From NCBI GenBank assembly GCA_024180945.1, contig JAKSGN010000007.1, positions 1,488,001 through 1,552,000 of the forward strand: a DNA stretch of 64,000 nucleotides. The letters are read 5' to 3'. Source of the stretch: Macrophomina tecta. Taxonomy: Eukaryota; Ascomycota; Dothideomycetes; Botryosphaeriales; Botryosphaeriaceae. Below the pieces are notes generated by a model, which was not told the origin of the DNA, ran no database searches, and saw nothing but the letters and a program-made list of their open reading frames with translations. Every line of letters begins with the position of its first letter. Positions within the stretch are counted from its first letter, which is position 1. The position numbers were made by a program, and so were the translations under genes. Shown here piece after piece: positions 45,286 through 56,049 of this stretch.

Positions 45286-46945
45286 ATGAAGCTCTTCTGG
45301 CTGCTCCTCCTGGCCGCTGCCTTGGCCTTAGCGGGCGACACGACCTATGACAGCGGTTACTTCGATGATATAACTGACTTGGACATGGACGAAATCCTCC
45401 CCAAGCTCGGCAGTTGCTGGCACAGCAAGCGCGATGACGAAGAAGCTGACGGACACCTTGACGCCCATCTCAGCCGCAGCCTCGAATACAGGGCCGACTT
45501 CACAGACACTGCAGAGGGCAAGGCCAAGAGGGACCTCGATCCCAATCTAAATGTGACGCTCGCACGCACCACCAGCAACTCGAAATCCGAAGTCGAAGTT
45601 AACATCCAGAACCTCGGTGGATCCAACATTTCAATCTTTGGCTTTGGAAACGCCCTGGATGATCGTCCGGTTCAGAAAGTCTTTGCGTATCAATACCCGG
45701 GTGAGCTAAAGATTCTCGAAGTTGCTACAAGTGCTCATCCAACTCACACCTTGGTCTAGGCGATAACCTCGCCGAATTCCTGGGCATCCATCTCAGCGCG
45801 AGCTATACCCTTCTAATTAAGTCTGCCCTGAAGAACGAAAGCTGGTGGACGACTATTCCCTCCAAACAGAAACACTCTTTGACCATCGAGCTCCAGAACT
45901 TGGTTAGAATGCAGGAATTCATAGTGCGAATGCTGGCTGACACGGCGGATCTAGTACAACCTTTCGGACAGCGGCCACTATCGGGCCTTGCTTAGCGATC
46001 AATGGATTGTCAAGGGGGAGGATGACGAGTCTTTTGGAAGAGTAGACGTACGAAGCAACCTACTCGATCTACCAGACGTCCGTCCGCCCTGTCATCGTCC
46101 ACGCGAATGGACAAAAAAAGCTGACTTGTGCATGTATCCCAGATCAACAAAGAAGAAGCGGCCCTAGCTGCTGAAGCTGCGTACTATGTCGACAATTCGA
46201 CTGGCCTTAGGCCCCATCTATTCCCGCGGGATCGGCATCCGCAGTACAAGTGTTGGGATTTCCCCGGATCCGGAGGAGGCAGATCCCAGGAGAAGATGGT
46301 GGTTGATCCAGACGGATCGTGCTCCCTCCATATGGTCGAGCGGGTGCTGGAATCCAAAGGATGGGCGATCGAGCAGATCAAAAAGGCCATGTGCCAGCTG
46401 GCAATGCCGCTGAAGCCGGACGGGAGATTCTACAACTACTTCGGGTCGGTCCAGGAGAGCGACAAGTGCCGGGTTGCCCGGAATCTCCGCGCGCTCGGCG
46501 ACAACCTCCAGGTCGCGGCGACGTCCAAGATCGAGATCCGCTGCGACGATCCGTACTGCCAGTGTGAGCCGGGCCTGTGGGCCTACAGGCTCACGCGGAA
46601 GACTTATCGCAGCCGCAGCTGGGAGCCGAACCACATCATCTACCTCTGCCCGGCCGTGTCGCAGAGGATGCTGAACCACACGGATACCTTGCACGAGCAG
46701 GATCTCTCGCTGCTCCTCATGACGGAGCTGGGCCAGATCAGAGACGTGATCAGGCCGCCCCTGACCCATCAGAGCGGCGAGGGCGCTGCTTGGTCTGTCG
46801 TCGCCAATTATACGCACGAGTGGGCTGTCAGGAGCTCGTGGAACCTGGCTTACTTTGCGCAGTGTAAGTCCACACGACCGCAATCTTTGGTGCGGCTGCT
46901 AACAGAGATGGAGCTTGCTATAAGGAAGACCCGCATCGCTGGTGA
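45286..46945 (+). CDS. secreted deuterolysin (M35)-like protein lacking the zinc site
   Basis: Exons 45286-45700, 45760-45902, 45955-46047 and 46143-46863, then probably 46908-46945, giving about 470 aa. The start carries a clear signal peptide (MKLFWLLLLAAALALAG). The first half resembles the M35 propeptide: LDPNLNVTLARTTSNSKSEV and LTIELQNLYNLSDSGHYRAL. The second half keeps the deuterolysin core CDDPYCQCEPGLWAYRL (Cys351 onward), LHEQD and SWNLAYFAQ. But the position of the catalytic HExxH reads MTELGQ (residues 410-415): Glu stays, both His are replaced, and the downstream GTxDLxYG-type third ligand is absent. A zinc peptidase activity is therefore not expected. The C-terminus is uncertain: a perfect GTAAGT donor after YFAQ suggests one more short exon; without splicing the frame runs to 47123. 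Confidence 0.75.
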
Positions 46946-47448
46946 GAGAGCCCGGCGGAGCCTGTTTGGTGGCCTCTGGCTGCACGGATTGGGTGTGGCG
47001 CGAATCAGGAAGGAAAAAAGAAGTGACATGGACGCGGCTGTCCGCAGCGGGGAGATGTGCTGTGTAGGGTCGTTTCCGCCTCGTGCTGCATTGATTGTTG
47101 CATTTACTTGGTGGAGCGCTTGAGGGAAATCATGGATCAATAGAGGTCTTGAGCGCGAGCCTACGCGGATCGACGTGATCTAACGGTGATTTTATGGGTG
47201 GGATCAGGCATAGGCTGATCGACTGCGCCAGGCTGCGGGTGGTGGATTTTTTGGGGGGGGGGGGGGGGGAGGCCCCCTGCAGCGCCCGACTCGCCGAACG
47301 CGCCGCGCTGGAGCTGTCTCCTGCTGCTGCTCCTCCGCCTCGACCTCCGCAACACACCACGCCTGATCGCCCGTTTCCTCCCCCGCCCTGCTCCGCGCCC
47401 CCGCAGATGAAGAAACCACCGCCGCCGGTATAGCTCACACCAGCCAAC
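46946..47448. other. PAN2 upstream region
   Basis: 0.5 kb between the M35-like gene and PAN2. It includes the G17 run at 47253-47269 and a CT/CG-rich block just before the PAN2 start. Confidence 0.5.
47253..47269 (+). repeat. G17 homopolymer
   Basis: Seventeen consecutive G on the plus strand, preceded by T6, about 180 nt upstream of the PAN2 start codon. A run this long can fold into a G-quadruplex. Confidence 0.85.
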
Positions 47449-50400
47449 ATGGAGGCAGACTGGGACGAGGTACGCAGCTCTTCCCCCGACCCGATCCAGA
47501 TCGTCGCAGCGTGCCCCGCGCCCGACAGCAGCCCGGAATGAGACGACAAAAATGCTGACCTGCCGCGCGACAACAACAGCTCAGCCAAATTCCCCTGCCT
47601 CCCCCGGGCCCCCATGCTATGCCCACGCCTGCCACCACCGTCGCATTTGACACCCATCAAGACCTACTTTGGGCGGGCAATGACTACGTAGGTCCCTCAG
47701 CTCCACCCGACCTCCCCACGCTCGCGAATGCATATGCGGACATGACGTTGGAAGCGCGCGCAGGAAAAACTGACGGCACCGTGCATTGGTCCAGGGCCGC
47801 GTATCCTCTTTCTTCGGCCCGGAACTCCAGCGCTACACGTCCTACCGTGCCCATCCCAGCGCCGAGGGCGCCGTCAAACAGCTGCTGTTTTGCGACAAGG
47901 GAGTGCTGAGCATATCGGTGCGCAGCGTGCATCTGGCGAGCCGGCGCGGCTTGACGCAATGGCATCTCACGTACGATCATGTGGACAGCCGGCTTTGGAC
48001 ATGGGCTGATGGCGGGACAGGGACGATGCGTTCAAGGACCTGCGCTGCATGAGCTTCACCTCCAAGGGCGTCCACGAGGTGCTGGTGGCGGGCTGCCAGG
48101 ACACCATGTTCCGCATTGACGTCGAGAAGGGGACCATCACCGACACGCTGCCGGCCGAGAATAGCTACACCATGATGAAGAAGGGCGGCCAGTACATCTG
48201 CGCCGCTACGACTACCGGCATGGTGCAGATCATCGATCCGATGAATTTCAAGGTCGTCAAGTCGTGGCAGGCGCACAAGGAGTGGATCAACGACATGGAC
48301 GCCAAGTCGGATTTTCTGGTGACTTGCGGCTTTTCGAGGCGCCAGCTGAACAACCTCATCCTGGATCCTTTCGCCTACGTCTACGACCTGAAGACGCTGT
48401 TGCCGCTCCCGCCAATACCGTTTCACGTTGGGGCCGCCTTTGTCCGCATGCATCCGCGTATGTCCACTACGAGCATCGTCGCCTCGCAGTCTGGCCAGTT
48501 GCAAGTTGTGGACCTCATGAATCCGAATACGGCCAATGTGCGCCAGGTCAACCTGTACGACACATATCTGACTTGCTTGGATATGGCGCCGTCTGGCGAG
48601 GCTCTGGCTCTGACAGACGCGCTGTGCTCCGTTCGCATATGGGGCTCACCCACCAAGGTTCGATTCACCGACCAAAGCCAACCGACTGAGTTCCCGGATC
48701 ACGGCATTCCTCCGCCGAAGCTGGACTGGTCAATGGATACCCCGCTCAGCACTATCGGTATGCCGTATTACAGGGAGACGCTGCTATCTGTCTGGCCCAG
48801 TCATATGGTGTTCGAGGTTGGGGCACCGCCTCCAAAGATTGATTCGCAAGTACAGTCGAGTTTGAAACGAGCGGAAATGGGGCAGTGGGCACCGAACCCG
48901 CGGAAGATGCGCCGGAATCAGGTTCAAGCAACACGGATGCTGGAAAAAGACAACCCACTCATGGCCCCGAAATTCCTTAGCGAAAAGGCTAGAGACGGCA
49001 ATGGCAACAAGGAAGGCGAGCGCAGGATGAGCGAGACGCTCGAGGCATTGACAGATATGATGCTTGATGGGTCCACGAAGAAGGATGTTCCGGTCATGTA
49101 CCGGAATGTGGAGATCAAGTACAGCAAGTTTGGTGTGGACGACTTCGACTTCAAGTAAGTCAACACCGCAGCCTGCATTCGTCGGATCACGATGACCTAA
49201 TCAGCGGCAGATATTACAACAAGACTGAATACTCAGGGCTTGAGACACACATTGCTAATTCCTACGCAAACCCTCTACTTCAACTTTTCAGATTTACCCC
49301 GCTAGTTCGCAACCTAGCATTACATCACGCGGCAACATCGTGTCTGTTTGAAAACTGTCTGCTGTGCGAGCTGGGCTTCCTTATCGATATGCTGGAGAAG
49401 GCGTGCGGGCAGAATTGCCAGGCCACCAATTTCTTGAAGACTTTCAGCGGGCTCTCGAATGCTGCTTCGCTGGGCCTGCTGGAGGAGCATTCTCCCAACA
49501 GCTCTCTAACAATAATGATTCAAAACCTCAACCGATTCCTCTTGGATAAGCTCACGGCAGACTTTCGTCAGATGGCGCAGGGCGTCAGTCACCTGGACCA
49601 TGCTTTTACGACCAATGCTGTGGCCAATATACGATGTGCCCAATGCAATAATGAAACAAGACGACCTGGTGCTAGTTTAGTGCACGAGCTGGTATACCCG
49701 CCAAAGAACACAATGAAAAACCCCATGCGCGCTTCACGGCCCACCTTTTCTCAAATTCTGAAGGCCAGCGTGGAGAGGCAAGACCAGAACAGAGGCTGGT
49801 GCGATCGATGCAAGCGGTATCAGCAGTTGGCGGCCAGGAAGACCATTCAGAATGTCCCTCCGATATTGATGATCAACGCGGCCATCCACAGCCATGAGGC
49901 CAAGCAGCTTTGGGCGACGCCGAATTGGCTGCCTGAGAAGATCGGCATCATCGTCAACCAGGGCCAATTCTTCTGCTACGAGGGCCAGGATCTGGAGCAC
50001 CACTTACGGCGGAACTTCTACGACATCCAAGTTTACGAACTGGTCGGTGTTGTTGCAGATATAAATAGTGGGGAGAACCAGAAATCACACCTGGTCTCTA
50101 TGATCAACGTTGCGCCGTCGTCTCGAACCGAGGAAGCGGAAAGCAAGTGGCATCTTTTCAACGACTTCTTGGTTCGGCCTGTTAATAAGGAAGAGGCTCT
50201 ACGCTTCGAGCCCAATTGGAAGCTTCCTTCTGTGCTTACATATGAGAGCGTCAAGGCCAGCCACCACATCGATGATTCATGGAAAGAGAACCTCGACACT
50301 TCACTACTCTACCGCACCTGGGGCCCTGGCGAAAGCGACAACGCAGAGTTCAAACCCCTTCACCCTAGCGAGCACCCTGGACCCGGCTGGCCCGTCGCCA

Positions 50401-51194
50401 TCGACGCGGAGTTCGTGTCGCTGCAACGCGAAGAGATCGAGATCAGTGCATCAGGCCAACGCGAGACAATTCGCCCCTCACGCCTCGGCCTGGCGCGCGT
50501 TTCGGTCCTCCGGGGGAATGATGGCGAGGACGAAGGCAAACCGTTCATCGACGACTACATTGCCATCACGGAGCCTATTGTAGACCACCTCACCCTCTTC
50601 TCGGGAATTTCGCCCGGCGATCTCGACCGCGCAACATCCAAACATGCCCTCGTGGGCCTGAAGGTTGCGTACAAGAAGCTGTGGCTCCTTCTCAACCTCG
50701 GCTGCGTCTTCGTCGGCCACGGTCTGCCAAAGGACTTCCGCACCATCAACATCCACGTCCCGAAAGCCCAGGTCGTCGACACAGTCGACCTGTACTTCAT
50801 ACCCGCCCGCCAGCGCAAACTGAGTTTGCGCTTCTTGGCTTGGATCGTGCTTGAGGAGGACATCCAGCAGAGCACGCACGACAGCATCGAGGATGCGCGC
50901 ACCGCGCTGAAGCTGTGGAAGCATTGGCGAGCGGTGGAGGAGGCCGAGGGCAGGCATGTCTGCGAGGAGATGGTCAGGGATATCTACAAGAGGGGCTGGG
51001 AGGTCGGGTTCAAGGTCCCGGGCAGTTTGACGGGCCCGAGGAGAACGGATGCTGCGACGCCGGAGCAGAGTGGTGCCGGTGCCGGCGGGGGGAGCGCGAC
51101 GCCTCAGAGAGGGATTACGCCTGTCAGACCAGGGACTAGTGGTGGAAGTGGTGGGGTGGTGGGTGGGTGGAAGCCGCCGCCTTTGCCGCAGTAG
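47449..51194 (+). CDS. pan2: PAN2, catalytic subunit of the poly(A)-specific PAN2-PAN3 deadenylase
   Basis: Five exons (47449-47469, 47580-47687, 47795-47970, 48021-49154, 49211-51194) give 1140 aa. Order of domains: an N-terminal WD40 propeller ([52 protein letters not shown]); the PAN3-binding linker; an inactive ubiquitin-hydrolase-like domain ([20 protein letters not shown], with zinc-type CAQCNNE and WCDRCKRY pairs); and a DEDD RNase ([37 protein letters not shown]). It shortens mRNA poly(A) tails in the cytoplasm at the start of decay. A disordered Gly/Pro tail follows. The first exon codes only seven residues (MEADWDE), a feature that automated gene models may drop. Confidence 0.95.
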
Positions 51195-52394
51195 GGTTGA
51201 TGGTGGAATGGTGGGAGGAGGCATTCGAGTGGGAGAAGGGGTGGAAGGCGATGCTTGGAGGGGTGGGGATGTAGAAATGGACTTGTTTTGTACTGATGCT
51301 TGGGTAGAAGCGGCGGCACACGTGAGGTGCAAGTAGTGATAGAGAAAAATTCATGACATTCAAGACTTCAGGCGCTGTGCGACATGCATGGTTGAGTATG
51401 TAGCATGAGCGAGGGTGCGACGTTCGGCGCGGATGAAGGGAACCCTTGATCGGCCGTTGTTAGCCCGCAGAGATGTCCTGTGCTTAACTTGGGGGCGCGG
51501 TTTGCTTTGGACGCGGAACCATTGCTGCGGCGCATAACGACTGGGGAAACTCAAGATGTAGGTGAGAAGTGCTGCAGAAGAATTCGAAGCGGGGCGAGAA
51601 TGCCATTTTGGGGGCTACCCGCAGAGACGCCGTGCTTCTTCAGACCATCCAGTTCCTATAGATCATTCCTAGGTAATCTGACCGCGGCATTTTCCCTCTC
51701 CTTCTGCGACAAAAAGAAAAGCCTCCGAGCCAGGGCTGGCCCAAGGTGCGTGTGTGGTCACTTGCCGATTCTCCGACGAGGAATTTTCCCTCCGTCTATC
51801 GTACGCTCTTCAGTCATGTCTTTTATTGCTGTGTGATGTTCTTGGTAATGCGCAAGTGGAGGTTAGTGCAGATTGTGCTGTTGGTTAGAAAGCGGACCAT
51901 GCGGAGAGTTGGGGGGAGCGCCCCTCCTTGCCTCTGGCGGGACGTTTTGAATATTTAGTGGAAAACGGATGATCCGTTTATGCATGATAGGGTTTGATGA
52001 AAAGTGGCCAAGGATGTGGTTGCGGTGCAGCGAGGTGTTCGCCGGCAGTGTGAGCCGTGCTTTTAGAGGGTGTGCTGGAGATCTTGTGGTATGTGCTCTT
52101 TAGGCCCATATCGGGGGTAACCTGAAGCCATTGAGGATTTTTACTCAAGGAAATTGCTCACAGACAATTGAGCGAACGAAATGAAAGCCTGTCGGCTTCC
52201 GGCCGGCTGATTTAGTCACTCAATCATTCACTGGCCAACTGGCAGATTGTCGACCTGCCCGGTAGAGGCAATTTGTGCATCCAAAATACATGGCATGAAT
52301 GAGTTCAGAATCTTGATTCATTTCTACTATAACAATAGAGCTGAGGTTGGCGACAGCGGCCGTGCCCGAGCCACCAGCCCGCCCCGGCCCTTTC
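51195..52394. other. intergenic 1.2 kb left of the transposon
   Basis: No gene. It separates the PAN2 3' end from the left end of the mariner-type element. Confidence 0.5.
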
Positions 52395-52427
52395 CTACCG
52401 CACCCGTGCAAAAGTCAGGGCGCACGG
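52395..52427 (+). repeat. left terminal inverted repeat
   Basis: Begins CTACCGCACCCGTGCAAAAG and continues to GGGCGCACGG; identical over 33 bp to the reverse complement of the right end. The outermost C belongs to chance flanking identity if the TA is the target duplication. Confidence 0.9.
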
Positions 52428-53709
52428 CCAAGGCGCTAATTATCCTGCCACCAACACCAATACTTTGGAGTCGTATTATTCAACAAGGAGTTGCTCAAAT
52501 GCAGTAAGAGTTGATTCTTTATAAAGCTAGGCTACCAGCGAGTTTGATAGCCACCAGCTTGAATAACATCTACAAGCCGTTGTGGCATACTTTTACAAAG
52601 CGCTTTAAGGCTTGGTTTTTCCACCAATGCGTATGCCCTAGGTAACCACTCAGCTAGTAATGCCTCCACGCGCTCAGGATTCTTCTCAAGCTCAATAAAT
52701 GGCGCAATCTCTTGAAGCTTCATCTTTAGTGGCCACCAAAGGTATTCCTGGAGGTTCAGATCAGGCGAATATGGGGGGTGAGTAATGCACCTAATTTGGT
52801 GATCACGCAGCCATTTCTTCACCCGGTTCGCCCGATGAATACCAGCACCATCTTGTAACCAGTACATACCATAGTCGTAGTTTCTTGGCACCTGTTCCTC
52901 CAGTACTTTGATATAGGATTTGGCAGTATAGCCTTGCCTAGGAGAGTCCAAATCACGCTCCATAACGTGTAAATCAGACACCCCTAGCTGGCCTGAAAAG
53001 CCACCCCATACCATACATCTTGCCTTCTTGCCAAGTGGCCGTGTATTAAGCCGGCTTTGGTCCCACTTTTGCTGGCCAGGCGTACGGAAAACCCAGCTTG
53101 GTGCGTGGCCAGAGCCCTGCTCAACTGAGCACTCATCACCGAACGTAACCCTCATCCACCATCTCCAGCTCTTATACCGGTATTTCTTTGCATATTGGTA
53201 CCGAATGCGGGCATTCGCTTGAGAGATCCAAGGCCGATTCTTTGCACGCCATTTGGTAATATGGTTCTTGCGTAGAATACGCCTGAGCGTATCTTTATGG
53301 ATAGATAACTGGAGTTGCTTAATCACCTGGCTGTGCTTAAGTTTTGGGAACCGGTTAACAAAACGAATAATCTGGCGCTCCGTGCGAAGGCTGACTTTGG
53401 GGGACGGCCAGTACGAGGTGTTAGATCAATCTGGCCAGTCGTATTGTAGTGGTTGATGCAGCTCCTAATTGCGTGTTCTGAGAAGCGAGTCTCACGGGCA
53501 ATTTGACGCCCAGATTTACCATCTTGCGATTGTGTAATAACCGAAACTCGTTGATCATGTGAAAGCTGATGCCTTTGCCTAGCATTGCCTGAAATTTCGC
53601 GTCCAAAGATGCGCTGCATGGTGGTGTAATGAGGCAAGGGATGAAGAGGGTACGTTGTTGTTTTGACTCGTGCACGTCCGTGCGCCCTGACTTTTGCACG
53701 GGTGCGGTA
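52396..53709 (-). mobile_element. Tc1/mariner DNA transposon with TA target duplication
   Basis: A 1.3-kb element with perfect terminal inverted repeats (33-bp match, 52395-52427 and 53678-53710) and TA dinucleotides at both ends (52396-52397 and 53708-53709), the target duplication expected for Tc1/mariner. It contains one transposase frame on the minus strand. Size and organisation are those of a full-length element, not a solo repeat or MITE. The right end lies about 35 bp beyond the carboxypeptidase stop codon. Confidence 0.9.
52532..53619 (-). pseudogene. Tc1/mariner transposase with one frameshift
   Basis: The frame opens at the ATG at 53619 (MQRIFGREISGNARQRHQLS) and runs through a paired helix-turn-helix region (GKSGRQIARETRFSEHAI) to RTGRPPK. 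At the G5 run on the plus strand (53399-53403; C5 on the coding strand) the frame shifts, and the rest, from LRTERQIIRFVNRFPKL to the end, continues in the next frame. Adding one base to the run would give about 362 codons, the normal length. The DDE triad is intact: FGDECSVEQG, WLQDGAGIHRANRVKKW and HPPYSPDLNLQEYLWW. The protein would cut and paste the element; as read it is broken by a single indel in a homopolymer, which could also be a sequencing or assembly error. Confidence 0.85.
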
Positions 53710-53710
53710 G
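53678..53710 (-). repeat. right terminal inverted repeat
   Basis: Exact reverse complement of the left repeat. Lack of any mismatch between the two ends suggests a geologically recent insertion. Confidence 0.9.
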
Positions 53711-53744
53711 CAGAAAACATTACCGTACTTTTTTGTCCCATAGT

Positions 53745-56049
53745 CTAAGACAAAAAAAGGCCTTTCCTGACGGTGCTCCTCCTCTTCCTCCGCCCGGCCG
53801 CGCCGGTCTCATCCGGCAACGGCGGGTACGGCTGAGTGTGCGTCGCATTCGCGGGCCCCTCACTCTGATAATCATCCGTGATCCTGCTCGCGCCGTCCGA
53901 AATTACGAGATCGCCCAGAACCCTCCTGAAGTGCTCGAGCGTCGCCACAGGCTGATAGTACGGCGTCTCATGACCGGCATCATACAGACGCGTGAAGCTG
54001 AAGTTGCCATACTGTCTCACGACACCGTACTCGACGCCATCCACCAACAGCGGCGCGTAGCCCGCCTCCCTGAACTCGGCCGAGTTGGCGTACTCGACCG
54101 CGAGCGAGACGGCCTCGCCGCCCAGCCAGTTGCAGATGTAGTCGGCGTCGCCGTACTGCAGAGCGACGCGCACATTCTGCGCCAGGATCCACTCGAGGTC
54201 CTCGAGGAAGTCGGGGAACACGAAGTCGCCCGTCGACTGGAAGCCGGCGTTGACGTAGCGCGAGTTGGTGGTCGTGTAGTTGATGTTGACGCCCAGCGCG
54301 GCCTGCGTCGAGGCGAGGTTGAGGAAGTCGACGAAGTAGTCGGGGGGCGTCGGGTCGTCATATGGGTGCCGGATGTCGTAGACACCCCGGTTGCCGTAGA
54401 CGTAGTAGGGCTCTTCGACCTCGCCGCGGCAGAAGTTGGTGGCTTTGCGGCAGATGGTGTAGCTGTGGTGAGGGGTGGGTTTAGTGGGGGTTGCAGAGCT
54501 ATGGGAGTGGAGAAGGGCTTACCCTTCGTCGGTCGTGCGGTCCGCGGCAGTGCAGGCGGCAATTTGGTCAGCGCAACCGCCTTCGCGGTAGTAGGCATCG
54601 ACCATCTGGCTGTAGATGGTGTCGTTGACGGCCTTGATGCCGTAGGTGTTGTTCACGGCAAATTCAGGGTAGTAGGGTGCTTGGATGGCTGGGATGTCGT
54701 CAGCCACGAGCCGGAAGCAGGGAGCCTAAGATATACTGACCTTCGTCCACAATACCGTTGATGATACCCAGGGTATCCATCTCTAGGGGGTAGCCGGGCG
54801 CGGAGCCATTCTTAATTGCTTGACTCTGTTCGTAGAAATAACGGTAAAAGGTAGGACCATCTTCGGTACTCGTTAGTGTCCATTTTCATTTTTACAAGGT
54901 CATTCTGCATCTTACAGTGTCCACCGTACGACTCTGTCCACAGGTTGAAGGTACGGTTAGAAAGGTCAGGATCAAGACGCTCTGAAAGTTCAAGGAATGT
55001 CTGAATCAGCTCCCAGGCGCCAACAGCTGCGGCGTAAGTTGTGTTGGTAGTGTCCGGGTCCACGATGGAGTAGCGTCCGTCCGCAGTCTCTTGTGTGGAC
55101 TCATACGAGAATCCCACCCCCACAGGCTGAGAGAGGTAGAGCATATTGGATTCTTCATTCCAAGAGTAGGGGTTCCACTGAGTCTTGAGATCTTCGGTGA
55201 TATTGCACGGGCCATGCTCTGCAAGTGTCCCGTTAGCATGGGTTCTGAATGGAATTGCACCATGAATGCCTCTGGCCTCCACGCCTCAATCCTGGTGGGA
55301 ATCCCCCCCCCACAAAAACCAAAAAAAGAAAAAAAAAAAAAAAAAAAGCATGCAGAAATTGGGCGCCCATCACCGATTGTAAGCACGAAGCAGGAAATCT
55401 TCCGAACGCCCTCGGGTAGTAGTTTGAAGTTCCTGTCACCACTCAAGGCTACCGGGAATGTACTCCAACTCTGCCGCAAACATTGCAATCCATACACCCG
55501 CAAGATTATCGTCTCCAATATCTTGTCGAGGCCATCTATTCATGAAACACCAAAGAAACGCACTCACCTTGAAACAATCCAATCAGAGAGTCCGAGCCAG
55601 GGCCACCGTTAAGCCAGCTGTGACACGCCAAGTCAGATATCTCAAATCACGGCCACCAACCCCAAGGAATCTTACAGCGTGAGCTATCCCCAATGTCAGC
55701 CCAATGCACAAAACAAAACAATCAGAAGAAGAAATAAGCCAAGACTCACCGGCTTCTCCGTCGGATTCTCGCGCGCCTCGAACAGCCAGTAGAAGACGTT
55801 GTACTTCTCGTTCAGCGAGATGTAGCCGGCGTAGTCGTCGACGCCCTCGGCCGTCTCGCAGATGCCGGCCTGCTTGCCCGGCTGCTTGTACGTGATCTTG
55901 GCGCCGTTCGGCGACACGATCTCCTGCACGCCCGTCGGGTCCGCCGGCAGCTGGCGCTTCAGCAGGCCGCGCCGGCCGGCAGGAACGTGCTCAGCGGCGG
56001 CGAGGAGCGCGCTCGCCGCCACGAGGTAGAAGGCGGGCCGGGGGTGCAT
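53745..56049 (-). CDS. secreted serine carboxypeptidase (S10)
   Basis: Six exons (56049-55750, 55640-55568, 55218-54916, 54860-54741, 54688-54523, 54462-53745) give 559 aa. A signal peptide (MHPRPAFYLVAASALLAAAE) and a likely dibasic propeptide site (GRRGLLKRQ) precede the mature enzyme. The catalytic residues are visible: Ser221 in TESYGGHYGPTF, Asp426 in YGDADYICNWLGG, His485 in LYDAGHETPYY; WLNGGPGSDSLIGLF is the oxyanion loop. S10 enzymes remove C-terminal residues at acid pH in the vacuole or outside the cell. The exon 1/2 junction is uncertain: the only acceptor in phase (TTTGAG|ATA) inserts ISDLACHS before WLNGG, slightly longer than usual. Intron 2 is 349 nt and holds a T19 run. The tail ends in a basic cluster (GRRKRRSTVRKGL) 36 bp before the mariner element. 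Confidence 0.82.

Noticed and set aside
49389..50100. Loss of catalytic residues in the ubiquitin-hydrolase domain of PAN2
   Set aside because: PAN2 proteins in general have an inactive UCH-like domain; not a peculiarity of this copy.
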